Source: Nocardia jinanensis
Lineage (GTDB): Bacteria > Actinomycetota > Actinomycetes > Mycobacteriales > Mycobacteriaceae
Length of the DNA stretch: 64,000 bases
Direction: 5' to 3'
Assembly (NCBI RefSeq): GCF_014645735.1
Contig: NZ_BMMH01000021.1
Location: 1-64,000 of the forward strand
Shown: one piece after another, positions 34,679 through 43,696 of the stretch
How the letters are laid out: the number at the start of each line of letters is the position of its first letter
How positions within the stretch are numbered: the first letter of the stretch is position 1
Translations under genes and position numbers: made by a program
Notes under the pieces: generated by a model
Databases searched by the model: none
What the model saw: only the letters and a program-made list of their open reading frames with translations
Told to the model about the DNA's origin: nothing

Positions 34679-36496
34679 ATGTCGATGACCGAAACAATGA
34701 GGACGCCTGTATCGAGTGCGGAGACCGTCCGGCAACGATCCGCGAAGCGGCAACCGCCGCGGCTGATCGGCGCCGATGCGCTCAGCACGCTCTTCCGGCC
34801 GGTGCGCGCGCACCTCATCGGGTGCGCGGTGCTCTCGGCCCTGGCTTCCGCCGCCGGTTTCGGTCCCTATATCGCGATTGCCGAGCTCGCGCGCGCCGCG
34901 CTGGCCGAGGGCAGCCTACCGGCGAGCACTGTCTGGGCGTGGGTCGCGTTCGGGGCCGGTGGCGCCGCCGCACGGTTGGTATTGGTCTTCGCCTCGTCGC
35001 GGCTCGGCCATTACGCCGATGCGGAAACTCTGCACCGGATCCGCACCCGGCTGGTCGCCCACCTCGGCGGGGTGCCGCTGGGCTGGTTCCGCTCGGCCGG
35101 CTCGGGGCAGATCAAGAAGGCGATGACCGATGATCTGGAGACGATGCACCAGCTCATCGCGCACGCGCTCGGTGAGGTGGTCGGCGCGGCGGCGGCGATC
35201 GTGGTCGGGCTCGCATACCTGGCCTCGGTCGACTGGCGGCTGATGCTGGTCACCGGGGGTGTCTTGGTGGTGACCGCGCTGGTCTACCGGATCGCCATGC
35301 GCTCGATGACCACGCATCTCACCAACCTGACCGAGGCCGAGGGCTGCATCAATGCGGCAAGTATCGAATACGCCGACGGGATCACGGTGGTCAAAACATT
35401 CGGCGCCGGTGGTGCGCTCCTGCGGCGTTTCGACGACGCCGTGCGCGCGTATACCCAGGCGATGCGGGCCTGGGTGAACGAGGTCCGCTACAGCTCCACG
35501 ATCGATCGGCTGCTCGCTTCCGAGATGAGCGTGCTCGGGGTCGTGCTGATCGTCGGGCTGGGCATGGTGGCGCGGGACGCGCTCACCATGGCAGATCTGC
35601 TGCCGTTCCTAGTCGTCGGCATCGGCCTGCCCACATCGCTCACTCCCGCGATCCAGGGTTCGCAGGGTATCCGGCAGGGGCGGATGGCCGCGGGCAATAT
35701 CGAACGCCTCCTGGCGCTTCCCGCGCTCCCGGAACCGGTGCGGCCGTGCCTCCCCGACGGGTACCGGATCGAATTCGACCGTGTCACTTTCTCCTACGAC
35801 GGTAAGACCGATGCCGTGACCGGGTTCAGCGCGGTGTGTGAGCCGGGCACGGTGACCGCGCTCGTCGGTCCGTCCGGGTCGGGGAAGTCCACGGTAGCGA
35901 GCCTGCTGCCTCGGTTTCACGACGTCACGGACGGTGCCATCAGAATCGGCGGCGCCGATATCCGTGCTATACCGTCGGCGGCGCTGTTGTCGTCGATGTC
36001 GCTGGTGTTCCAGGATGTCGTGCTGTTACGCGACACCGTCGCCGCGAATATCCGGATCGGCCGGCCGGAGGCCACCGACTCCGACGTCCGGCGTGCCGCG
36101 AAGGCGGCCCAGATCCACGGTGTGATCGAACGGCTTCCTGCGGGCTACGACACCGTACTGGGCGACGGAACGGGCGGGCTCTCCGGCGGGGAGCGGCAGC
36201 GGGTCACCATCGCGCGAGCCATCCTGTGCGGCGCCCCGATCGTCGTACTGGACGAGGCCACCGCCGCCATCGACCCGGACAGCGAGGCCGCGGTCCAGCA
36301 GGCACTCGCCGAGCTGATGGTCGGCAAAACCGTGCTGGTGATCGCCCACCGGCTGTACACCATCGCCAGCGCCGACCAGATTCTCGTACTCGACCGAGGC
36401 GAGGTCGCCGAAGCCGGGACACACCACGAATTGCTTGCCCAAGGGGGACGTTACGCCCGTCTGTGGGTCGCTCAACACGAAGGAGTGCACGCGTGA
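34679..36496 (+). CDS. ABC transporter, fused permease/ATPase (YbtP/IrtA-like half)
   Basis: A 605-residue half transporter: six membrane segments (about residues 40-330, starting VRAHLIGCAVLSALASAAGF), then an ATPase with GPSGSGKST Walker A, LSGGERQRV signature and VVLDEATAAID Walker B. Family relatives include YbtP/YbtQ and IrtA/IrtB, which take up ferric siderophores despite an exporter-like fold. The iron box at 34620 and the pairing with the next gene support that role (inference). ATG 34685 has better RBS spacing (GAAGG at 34674-34678) than ATG 34679 and may be the true start. Overlaps the next gene by 4 bp. Confidence 0.88.
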   Translation: MSMTETMRTPVSSAETVRQRSAKRQPPRLIGADALSTLFRPVRAHLIGCAVLSALASAAGFGPYIAIAELARAALAEGSLPASTVWAWVAFGAGGAAARLVLVFASSRLGHYADAETLHRIRTRLVAHLGGVPLGWFRSAGSGQIKKAMTDDLETMHQLIAHALGEVVGAAAAIVVGLAYLASVDWRLMLVTGGVLVVTALVYRIAMRSMTTHLTNLTEAEGCINAASIEYADGITVVKTFGAGGALLRRFDDAVRAYTQAMRAWVNEVRYSSTIDRLLASEMSVLGVVLIVGLGMVARDALTMADLLPFLVVGIGLPTSLTPAIQGSQGIRQGRMAAGNIERLLALPALPEPVRPCLPDGYRIEFDRVTFSYDGKTDAVTGFSAVCEPGTVTALVGPSGSGKSTVASLLPRFHDVTDGAIRIGGADIRAIPSAALLSSMSLVFQDVVLLRDTVAANIRIGRPEATDSDVRRAAKAAQIHGVIERLPAGYDTVLGDGTGGLSGGERQRVTIARAILCGAPIVVLDEATAAIDPDSEAAVQQALAELMVGKTVLVIAHRLYTIASADQILVLDRGEVAEAGTHHELLAQGGRYARLWVAQHEGVHA

Positions 36497-38250
36497 TCCG
36501 CCACCTCTACCGGCTGTGGCCGCACCCCGGCACATTGTTGCGACTCGGCGCCCTGCACGCGGTACTAGCCGTACTGCAAGGCCTGCTGCTCGGATTGCTG
36601 GTGCCGATCCTGCGCGCCCTGCTGCGCACCGAACCGGACTTCGCCGCAGCGGAACCATGGTTGATCGCGGGTGGCTGTGGACTCGTGGCGTATGCGGCGC
36701 TCACCGTGCTCGCCACTCCGGTCGGGTTCGCCGCGAGTATGGAACTGGCTGCCCAACTGCGTCGCCACCTGATGCGGCACGTGACCACGCTGCCGCTCGG
36801 CTGGTTCACCGCCGAGAACAAAACCAGGCTCGGCCGCACGATCACCACGTCCGCCGGCGGCGTTGCGCAGCTCACGGTGACGATCGGCGCACCCGCGATC
36901 ACCAGTGTTCTGGTGCCCGTGACGATCACTGTCGTCACCTTCTTCGTGGACTGGCGGCTGGCCCTGTTCTTCGTGGCCGTCGCGGTGGTCGCGCTCCTCG
37001 CGCTGCGCCGCGCCGGACGGATCTCGGCGATCGCCGAGGTCGAACTAGAGCGAGCAGGCATCGAGATCGCGGGCCGGGCAGTCGAATTCGGCCAGGCGCA
37101 ACCGGTACTGCGCGCTGCTGGCCACAGCCACACCGGCACCGACGCCATGCACAACGCTCTGGCGCAGCACCGCAGCACATACCGGCGTGGGCTGCGCCGT
37201 TCGATGCTGCCAGACCTGTCCTTCACCGCCGTCGTCATGGCCGGCTTCGCCGTGATGCTGACACTCGGTGCGGGATTTCTGCTCGACACCACCACAGCCG
37301 TCGCCGATACCGTCGCACTACTGGTGCTGGCGGTGCGGTTCCTCGAACCCCTCGGCAACCTGATCGAACTGAACGGGGCGCTGCACGCACTGGACAACAA
37401 CATCGGCCGGGTCGAAGCCGTTCTGCGCACCCCGGCCCTGCCGGCACCGGCCGATCCGATCGGGCACGTACCCGACGCGACGATCGAGTTCGACGAGGTG
37501 ACCTTCCGCTACGGCGACACCGTCGCCCTGTCCCGGGTCTCGTTCCGCTGCGAGCCGGGAACCATGACAGCGCTTGTCGGACCATCCGGATCGGGCAAGA
37601 CGACGGTCACCCGGCTCATCGCCCGCTTCTTCGACACCGACGAAGGTCGGGTACGCGTCGGCGGCATCGACGTGCGCGACTACGACCAAGAAGTACTGCT
37701 GAACGAGATCGCGATCGTATTCCAGGACGTCTACCTGTTCGACACGACCATCGAGGAAAACGTCCTCCTCGCCCGGCCCGAGGCAACCCGTGCCGAACTC
37801 GCCGAGGCCGCGCGGGCGGCCCGCCTCGACGAGGTCGTCGAGCGGCTCCCCGACGGCTGGCAGACCCGCGTCGGTGAAGGCGGCGCACAGCTCTCCGGCG
37901 GAGAACGGCAGCGGGTATCGATCGCCCGCGCCTTCCTCAAACGCGCCCGGATCGTGCTCATCGACGAGGCCACCTCGGCCCTGGACCCGCACAACGAACA
38001 GGCGATCGCCGCGGCCGTCGCCGACCTCGCGGCGGACCCGGAGCGCACCCTGGTGGTCATCGCTCACCGCCCGGCCACCCTGGCCGCGGCCGACCGGGTC
38101 GTGGCGTTGGTATCCGGGCGGGTTCGCGAGAGCGGCCCCCCGGAAGCGCTGCGGGAGACCGACGGCATATTCGCCCGCCTCGAGAGTCAGTACGCGAGCG
38201 CACACAGCTGGCGCGTCACCGCGCCCCGAGTTGCGGGAAGTAACCCGTGA
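36493..38250 (+). CDS. ABC transporter, fused permease/ATPase (YbtQ/IrtB-like half)
   Basis: A 585-residue partner of the preceding gene: six N-terminal membrane segments, then GPSGSGKTT, LSGGERQRV and VLIDEATSALD. GTG 36493 overlaps the stop of the first half (GTGA), so a 1:1 heterodimer is likely. No SIP (siderophore-interacting) domain is fused to either half. No siderophore synthesis genes are in the window, so it would serve a pathway encoded elsewhere or a xenosiderophore. Drug export is the alternative role. Confidence 0.88.
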   Translation: MIRHLYRLWPHPGTLLRLGALHAVLAVLQGLLLGLLVPILRALLRTEPDFAAAEPWLIAGGCGLVAYAALTVLATPVGFAASMELAAQLRRHLMRHVTTLPLGWFTAENKTRLGRTITTSAGGVAQLTVTIGAPAITSVLVPVTITVVTFFVDWRLALFFVAVAVVALLALRRAGRISAIAEVELERAGIEIAGRAVEFGQAQPVLRAAGHSHTGTDAMHNALAQHRSTYRRGLRRSMLPDLSFTAVVMAGFAVMLTLGAGFLLDTTTAVADTVALLVLAVRFLEPLGNLIELNGALHALDNNIGRVEAVLRTPALPAPADPIGHVPDATIEFDEVTFRYGDTVALSRVSFRCEPGTMTALVGPSGSGKTTVTRLIARFFDTDEGRVRVGGIDVRDYDQEVLLNEIAIVFQDVYLFDTTIEENVLLARPEATRAELAEAARAARLDEVVERLPDGWQTRVGEGGAQLSGGERQRVSIARAFLKRARIVLIDEATSALDPHNEQAIAAAVADLAADPERTLVVIAHRPATLAAADRVVALVSGRVRESGPPEALRETDGIFARLESQYASAHSWRVTAPRVAGSNP

Positions 38251-38271
38251 TCGCAGCACGGGCCACCGACC

Positions 38272-38478
38272 TTATTCCGGTGCGGCGGCGGCGACAGCTG
38301 CTCCGAAGTCGTCCGAACAGATGAGCGCCATCACGGTCTGCGGGCTCGCAGCGGTGACCAGCTTGCCCTGAGGCAGGTCGGGGAACATGTAGTCCCGCTT
38401 GGAGGGGAGGAGGTAGTTCTCCATGTGGAAGGCGGGCTTGAAAATGGTCCAGTGGTCGAAGCCCGCCTGCCGGATGGC
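38272..38478 (-). pseudogene. Fragment of an NmrA-like NAD(P)-binding protein
   Basis: The C-terminal end only: IRQAGFDHWTIFKPAFHMEN, then YMFPDLPQGKLVTAASPQ and SDDFGAAVAAA, which resembles the end of NmrA/HSCARG-type Rossmann proteins. It is joined in the same open frame to a cytochrome oxidase fragment, which no natural protein combines. The Rossmann N-terminus is absent. Dead remnant. Confidence 0.6.
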
Positions 38479-38532
38479 GCTTCTCCGGCGACCGAAACAC
38501 CGTCCGACAGCTCGACGGCGTCGAGGTCGAGG

Positions 38533-38664
38533 TTCGGTGACGATGCCGAAGAACGGCAACGCGATGATGTAGACCTCGGGGTGTCCGAAGAACCAGAACA
38601 GGTGCTGCCACAGCAGGACACCGCCGACGCCGGGGTCGTAGATGTGGCCGCCGAGGTGGCGGTC
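38533..38664 (-). pseudogene. Fragment of cytochrome c oxidase subunit I (ctaD)
   Basis: DRHLGGHIYDP followed by VLLWQHLFWFFGHPEVYIIA and LPFFGIVTE is an unmistakable piece of heme-copper oxidase subunit I, including the HPEVY copper-ligand segment. Only about 44 residues are present and both ends run into unrelated sequence. The intact ctaD of mycobacteria lies next to serB, so this is a translocated scrap. Confidence 0.85.
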
Positions 38665-38886
38665 GTAGGCCAGCGGCCGCAGCTCGATGGTGCCGATCGA
38701 CCGACCCGACCACACGGGCGGGCGCGGGCTGCTGCTGGTTGCGCAGCTCGCGACCGAGGGAACCGACTGTCGCGAGGGCGGGAAAACCGTGCGGACCGAA
38801 CTCGACCGGCCCGCCGCTATCCGAACCACCAATGACCGCCACCCGGCGGCCGGGTCGTCTTCGCGCCAAGAGGCAACGAGCCGCGC

Positions 38887-39252
38887 TCAATCCTGCTGGG
38901 TGAGGGCGGCGTTGATTTCGAGTGCTTCGGCGAGTTGGTCTTCGAGGATGATGATCCGGCACGCCGCTTCCAATGGGGTGCCGGAGTCCACGAGTTCGCG
39001 GGCGCGGGCGGCGATACGCAGCTGGTATCGGGAGTAGCGGCGGTGCCCGCCGGGGGAGCGTTGCGGGGTGATCAGTTGCGCGTCGTCCAGGGTGCGCAGG
39101 AATGCTTGGGTGGTGCCGAGCAGGTCTGCGGCCCGGCCCATGGTGTAGGCGGGGTAGTCGTCATCGTCGAACTTTTCGTTCGCGGTCGTGGGTTCAAAAA
39201 TCGCGTGGCCTCCATACGCCGAAGTGCCCCGGCGCCTGCGGCGCCGGGGCAC
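38887..39252 (-). CDS. MerR-type HTH regulator with a possibly displaced start
   Basis: A MerR-family protein whose conserved part reads DDDDYPAYTMGRAADLLG, then a HTH, then PGGHRRYSRYQLRIAARARE and ACRIIILEDQLAEALEINA. Homologues, as I recall them, start a few residues before the acidic DDDD stretch. Here no start codon lies there: the frame continues into a hairpin and its only start is GTG 39252, inside the stem. Either translation begins at ATG 39141 (84 residues, HTH nearly intact), or the 5' end was replaced by recombination. It could regulate an envelope or stress function; the target is unknown. Confidence 0.65.
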   Translation of the reverse strand: MPRRRRRRGTSAYGGHAIFEPTTANEKFDDDDYPAYTMGRAADLLGTTQAFLRTLDDAQLITPQRSPGGHRRYSRYQLRIAARARELVDSGTPLEAACRIIILEDQLAEALEINAALTQQD

Positions 39253-39253
39253 T
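39223..39253. terminator. Perfect 14-bp hairpin
   Basis: AGTGCCCCGGCGCC (39223-39236) pairs with 39240-39253 around TGC. It lies at the 5' end of the MerR-like frame, so it probably predates the gene junction as a terminator of something now lost. Confidence 0.65.
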
Positions 39254-39647
39254 GAAAGGGGGAATTACTTCGTCTTCCGACATGTAACCAATACGTCGGC
39301 GATCACCCCGACCACATACTTCATGGGCGACCCGACGGGCAATGCCTCCTCTCTCCTCACGGTGTTACTTCCTCTTCTTTCCATGCAACTTCACTTACTC
39401 CCGGCGGGCGGTAGGACTGTTGTATCTGCTGGTCCCGTGGCCGCGCCCGCCGTCCTACCATCACGGGCAGTTCGTCATCTCCCGTGCCGTATGGATACTT
39501 CCTTCGCTTCCAACGACACAGAAACTACCGCACCTTACGAGGAATGTCTACAGTGACAGCTGTAGATTTTTTCGGGCGGCCGGACAGGCCCTACATACGG
39601 GCCCGAACCCCTGTTCGCCCACTTATCGGAGTCCCGAGTAGCAGAGG
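39254..39647. other. AT-richer intergenic region with a small terminator
   Basis: No supported gene. Base composition is noticeably lower in GC than the surroundings, with pyrimidine-rich runs around 39340-39400, which suggests foreign origin. A short hairpin CTACAG/CTGTAG (39548-39565) followed by six T (to 39572) looks like a plus-strand terminator. Confidence 0.5.
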
Positions 39648-40664
39648 GTGGTTGTGCCGGTGGGTTCCAGTGCGGCAGAGACGGGGCAAGCGGTATTCGA
39701 AACCGACGACCTCAGTGAGGCCGAAGCCGAGCTGGCCCGGCTCTACGGGGTCGAGATCCGGCTACAGACCGGGACCACCCCGCTGCCGACGCGTACTCGG
39801 CTGGCGGTCACCGCGGCAGGCCCGGTCACTTACAGCCGTCACATCTTCGGTTTCGACGCCGGCTACCACAGCCCACCGTCTGGCCGGTTGGCGCTTGCCT
39901 GGGTCGGTTCCGGAGCCCTGGAGCTCCACCCCACCGGTGACCGTGAACCCTTGTGGTGCGGGCCCGGCGAGGTGATAGCGCTGGAGGCCCCCGACCACCC
40001 CCACCGCGGCGTCGTCCACCACTGCGATCACCAGCTCGTCCTGCTCGACCCCGATATCCTCACCCGGCTCGGCGACCACCCGCCGGGCGGGGGCCCGGTG
40101 CGGCTGAACGGCCACCGGCCCCGCACCCCTTCCGCGGGCCGGCGCGTAGCCCAGGCCATCGCGCATCTGGGTGGCCAGGCCCACCGGATGACCGACCACC
40201 CGCTGCTGGGGGCCGCGGCCGCGGACTATCTGGCTGCGGTGGTGCTCAGCGCCTTCCCCACCACCATCGACCCCGAACCCGCCGCCACCGATCGCCGCGA
40301 CGCCCACCCCGCCACCGTGCGGCGCGCCCTGGCCTACATCGAATCCCATGTCCGCGACGAGATCACCGTCGCCGATATCGCCGCCGCGGCGTTCGTCTCG
40401 GTCCGGGCACTGCAGCTGGCCTTCCGCCGCCACCTCGACACCACACCGCTGGCCCACCTCAAACGAGTACGCCTCGACGGTGCCCACCAGCAACTACACG
40501 CCACGGACCCCACCGACGGGCACACCGTGGCCTCGATCGCCGCGCAATGGGGATTCGCCCACCCCGGCCGCTTCGCCACCACCTACCACCGCGTCTACGG
40601 TCACCCACCCGCACACACACTGCACCAGCACCGACCCCCACCACGCGCTGTCGCGTCGGGTTAG
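39648..40664 (+). CDS. AraC family transcriptional regulator (AraC-binding-like sensor)
   Basis: A 338-residue regulator. The N-terminal region with GPVTYSRHIFGFDAGY and WCGPGEVIALEAPDHPHRG is an AraC-binding-like cupin. The C-terminal HTH pair is ITVADIAAAAFVSVRALQLAFR and TVASIAAQWGFAHPGRFATTY. Start GTG 39648 (GTG 39654 possible) lacks a strong RBS. Family proteins of this type often sit by catabolic genes; here no intact target is adjacent. Codon use matches the chromosome. Confidence 0.85.
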   Translation: MVVPVGSSAAETGQAVFETDDLSEAEAELARLYGVEIRLQTGTTPLPTRTRLAVTAAGPVTYSRHIFGFDAGYHSPPSGRLALAWVGSGALELHPTGDREPLWCGPGEVIALEAPDHPHRGVVHHCDHQLVLLDPDILTRLGDHPPGGGPVRLNGHRPRTPSAGRRVAQAIAHLGGQAHRMTDHPLLGAAAADYLAAVVLSAFPTTIDPEPAATDRRDAHPATVRRALAYIESHVRDEITVADIAAAAFVSVRALQLAFRRHLDTTPLAHLKRVRLDGAHQQLHATDPTDGHTVASIAAQWGFAHPGRFATTYHRVYGHPPAHTLHQHRPPPRAVASG

Positions 40665-40700
40665 GGCCTGCGCAAGACAGTTCCGGCATCGTGGCCTGCC

Positions 40701-41024
40701 GTGGCCGATTCGCGCGATCCCGCACTGATGTATCTGGTCGAGATCTCCCGTCCCGCGCTCGGTGACGAGAGCCCGTGGTGGGCGACCCGCAATACCGGAA
40801 CAGCAGACCAGGTCGTGGCGGCGTTGAGGGAACTCGCCGACCGGGTAGCCCGCGACCTACCCTCGATGAGGTCCTGGCGGCCGCGATGCTGGTACCGCTA
40901 CCTCGTCCGATGGCGCGACGGCAGCATCCTCGACAGCTGCGACGGGATCGCCGCCCCCGAGACAGCGGTACGGGAACAACGACTGACCGCGGCCATCGTG
41001 TTCACGGTGACCCGCCCGCACTGA
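40701..41024 (+). CDS. Small hypothetical protein
   Basis: A 107-residue frame from GTG 40701, 36 bp after the AraC gene. It reads MADSRDPALMYLVEISRPAL and contains VVAALRELADRVARDLP and CWYRYLVRWRDGSI, which look like ordinary protein. No signal peptide, membrane helix or known domain. Existence is moderately supported by coherent composition; function unknown. Confidence 0.42.
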   Translation: MADSRDPALMYLVEISRPALGDESPWWATRNTGTADQVVAALRELADRVARDLPSMRSWRPRCWYRYLVRWRDGSILDSCDGIAAPETAVREQRLTAAIVFTVTRPH

Positions 41025-41198
41025 AGACCGCAGCGCACAGAGGACCACGAGGCTACGACGGCTTGCCCGACATCAATTCTTTCCCTTGCGATGACCGGAA
41101 GCCACATGGACGGACCAGGTTTCGTGCGCGATAGGCCCCCTGGCGGCGTGAGCCGGGGCTACCATGGCGCTGCCCGGCGGTTGCACGCCGGTTCGACT

Positions 41199-41261
41199 GC
41201 TCTGCGGCGTCGAAGTCGAACCCCCGCGGGCGCGACTTCGCCGCGCCCGCGGTCCGCAGAG
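41199..41261. repeat. Hairpin 1 of a three-hairpin array
   Basis: CCGCGGGCGCG (41224-41234) pairs with CGCGCCCGCGG (41242-41252). Outer arms CTCTGCGG (41200-41207) and CCGCAGAG (41254-41261) enclose it. Confidence 0.7.
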
Positions 41262-41271
41262 CGTGCTACCT

Positions 41272-41336
41272 GGGAGCCGTCGGGCGGATTCGGTGGGCGG
41301 CGCGCGGGCGCAGGGGCGCGCCGCCCACCGGCTCCC
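41272..41336. repeat. Hairpin 2 of a three-hairpin array
   Basis: GTGGGCGGCGCGC (41293-41305) pairs perfectly with GCGCGCCGCCCAC (41316-41328), with outer GGGAGCCG/CGGCTCCC arms. Confidence 0.75.
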
Positions 41337-41427
41337 GACGACCCCGGTACAGGGCTCGTCTGCCGCGCTATCAGGGACCGGTCAGTGCCGAGGTAGCCCG
41401 AGGAAGCGGGGCCGAGCCGGACGTAAT

Positions 41428-41458
41428 CGCACGACCGGCCCCCAAATCCGGTCGTGCG
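41428..41458. repeat. Hairpin 3 of a three-hairpin array
   Basis: CGCACGACCGG (41428-41438) pairs perfectly with CCGGTCGTGCG (41448-41458). The rest of 41025-41562 shows no supported gene. Confidence 0.75.
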
Positions 41459-41562
41459 GCTTCCGCGGTCGGCGGCGGCGGGTGAACTTTTCGGAAGGGG
41501 CGGCTGCCGACCTGGTCTGCGAAACGTTGGCTGTGGCTTTCCCTGGTGCCGGGTGTTCAGGC

Positions 41563-42546
41563 CTATTTTTCGGATTCGACGGCGCGTGTGACTGCGCGAG
41601 TCACGAATTCGGCCGATCGTCCTGGGTTCCGGTCCGGCGGTTGAGCTGGTCGGTTCGTCTTTCGGAATTGACCTGGTGGGAGACCGAATTCGTTTTTGAA
41701 CGCGTGAGCGAACGCGAATTCGGATGCACAACCGGAGTCTCGGGCGATGACGGTCAGCGGAGTATCGGTGTCGCGCAGTTCCCGAGCCGCGAGGGTCATT
41801 CGCCACCAGGTGAGGTAGGCGATGGGTGGCCGGCCGATGAGGTCGGTGAATCGGCGGGCGAGACCAGCTCGCGAAATCCTGGCGTGCGCAGCGAGTTCGG
41901 CGACGGTCCAGCTTTGCCCGGGCGAGCCGTGGATCGCTGAGAGCGCCGCGGCGACGGCTGGGTCGTGTAGCGCGGCCGACCACCCGGTGTCGGTTTGGCG
42001 GTCGAGCCAGCCTCGCAGGATGTGTAGCAGTAGCACGTCGAGCAGCGAACGGAGCATGGCATCGTGACCGGGCCGGTCGGCGGCGAGTTCGCTGTCGAGG
42101 AGATCGATGATCGCCCCGACCGGGGTATGGCGAGTTTCCGGAGCGGGCAGATAAATGACCTCGGGCAGATCAGCGAGCATCGAATGTGACCGGCTTCGAT
42201 CGAGAAGGTAGGCACCACACAGCAGCACCGTCTCCGGTCGCGGTTCAGATGCGGGGTCCGGTCGGGACGGTCGCCGGTTCACCCGGCGCAGTGATGTAGC
42301 AGCAGGACGTAGCGACGTGGCCGGATCGTCGGCCAGGCCATGGGCGCATCCTCCCGGGAGGAAGACTATGTCGCCCGGCCGCAGCGCGATCGGGGCGCCG
42401 GCGGGGGGCAGGAACCAACAGGTGCCTGACAGGACCACATGGAACCCTGCGGCATCGAAGGCGGGAAACTGCCAGCCGAACGGAGCATGATGGCTGACCC
42501 GGCCCGAATGAGGCTCACCCCGCTGACGGAGATCACTGTCAGCCAC
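41563..42546 (-). CDS. AraC family regulator with cupin_6-type sensor, altered N-terminus
   Basis: A 327-residue AraC protein. The cupin starts at GEPHSGRVSHHAPFGWQFP and contains ALRPGDIVFLPGGCAHGLADD. The HTH pair is WTVAELAAHARISRAGLARR and LTVIARDSGCASEFAFAHAF, then KNEFGLPPGQFR. In the family a few more residues precede GEPHSGR. Here they are antisense to a truncated dehydrogenase gene, and the GTG 42546 start gives an unusual VADSDLRQR. The true start may be lost or changed. Likely still a DNA-binding protein. Confidence 0.78.
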   Translation of the reverse strand: MADSDLRQRGEPHSGRVSHHAPFGWQFPAFDAAGFHVVLSGTCWFLPPAGAPIALRPGDIVFLPGGCAHGLADDPATSLRPAATSLRRVNRRPSRPDPASEPRPETVLLCGAYLLDRSRSHSMLADLPEVIYLPAPETRHTPVGAIIDLLDSELAADRPGHDAMLRSLLDVLLLHILRGWLDRQTDTGWSAALHDPAVAAALSAIHGSPGQSWTVAELAAHARISRAGLARRFTDLIGRPPIAYLTWWRMTLAARELRDTDTPLTVIARDSGCASEFAFAHAFKNEFGLPPGQFRKTNRPAQPPDRNPGRSAEFVTRAVTRAVESEK

Positions 42547-42549
42547 TTC

Positions 42550-43128
42550 ATCACCGGTGCTGCCGGTCTCTCACGCGGATCGCTGCGCTCGGCGTCGGCG
42601 ACGATGGACGCGATGCGGTCAGGCGGGCTGACCTATGACGACGGTGCCTGGCGTAGCGGGATCCCGACCCGACGCGACCGAATCACGTTGCCCGACGGCC
42701 AGTCCGTCGCGATGGCGGCGCTGCCGACATGCGAGGTAGTCACCATCCCCCGACACGTGCAGGTCGAGCATGTCGAAAGCCTGCTGGAGGCAACTTTGAA
42801 GGCCGGCCTCGAAACACCCATCACACCGGAGTTGATCGCAGGGCTTCCCGCAGGCCCGACCGAGCTCGACCGCGCCGGGCAGCAATTCACCTACGTGCTC
42901 GACGCCGTGGATTACCAGGGGCAGCAGACACGGGGAGTCATCCGAGGCCGAGACACCTACGGAACCACCGCCGTCGCCGTGGTCGAAGCAGCCCGGCGAT
43001 TGGCGGCAGGCAATACTCCTGCCGGAGTACTCACCCCGGCGCAGGCATTCGATCCCGCCGACTTCCTCGAAACCCTCTCCGGCCACGACCTCAGCTGGAC
43101 CATCGAGGCGACCTTGACAGTGAAGTGA
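42550..43128 (+). pseudogene. Truncated saccharopine-dehydrogenase-like protein, C-terminal part
   Basis: About 190 residues (GAAGLSRGSLRSASATMDAM, GGLTYDDGAWRSG, then CEVVTIPRHVQVEHVESLL) resemble the C-terminal region of NAD(P)-binding saccharopine-dehydrogenase-family proteins. The N-terminal Rossmann fold expected before it is missing; the frame starts only a short way upstream (ATG 42439), inside the antisense AraC gene. Probably a 5'-deleted remnant. A weak chance remains that it is expressed as a stand-alone domain. Confidence 0.6.
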
Positions 43129-43490
43129 CACAGATGTCATGTCCTCAGCCGAACTTGAACTGTCGCCGCCGCAGTCGGTCGCCGTCAGATGCGCCAAGAA
43201 GCCATCGACAGGATCCAGCACCACGTACTGCGCATCCAAACCGTCCACGAATCCGGCCCGCCCTCCGGCGCCGACACCCGCTGAACCCGCACCCCGCCTC
43301 CTCCGCACACCATCACTGGAACGTATGGCGAGCGAGGCTACGACCGTCGGCGCGATCTATCCAATCGGCCCCGGCGCGTCGTGGACACCCCGGATAAGCG
43401 TGTCGCCACCACCGATGACCAGCACAAACCGGAAACGTCGACTACGTCGAGGACGCCTTTACTGAAACCCTGGGGAACACATATTCGATT
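43129..43490. other. Intergenic region without supported gene
   Basis: No frame has a convincing start or family. The DNA is GC-normal and Pro/Arg-coding in most frames, typical of non-coding or decayed sequence. Confidence 0.5.
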
Positions 43491-43694
43491 ATGCTCGGGG
43501 AGGTGATCGAAGTCGGCGACCAGGTGCGCATCGGGACCTCCGGTGAGTCGATCTTCGTCGTGCGCGAGGGCGATCCCGACGAAGGGGGTCCGGGGACCGT
43601 CTGTCCCGAGCCCTGGACGGTCAATAGCTCGGGTGCCAAGTGCCCTACCGGATGCCTGGAATCCGGAATGTCGGTGGTGCCTGCACTGTTGTGA
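43491..43694 (+). CDS. Small acidic protein, doubtful
   Basis: A 67-codon frame starting MLGEVIEVGDQVRIGTSGES and containing FVVREGDPDEGGPG. The first 35 residues look protein-like (beta-rich). The C-terminal part with two Cys is less clear. It ends at the right 29-bp repeat. Not recognised; it may be a fragment. Confidence 0.3.
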   Translation: MLGEVIEVGDQVRIGTSGESIFVVREGDPDEGGPGTVCPEPWTVNSSGAKCPTGCLESGMSVVPALL

Positions 43695-43696
43695 AT

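Noticed and set aside
39188..39556. 122-codon frame in the AT-richer spacer
   Set aside because: Overlaps the MerR gene end and has no protein-like composition, start signal or family.
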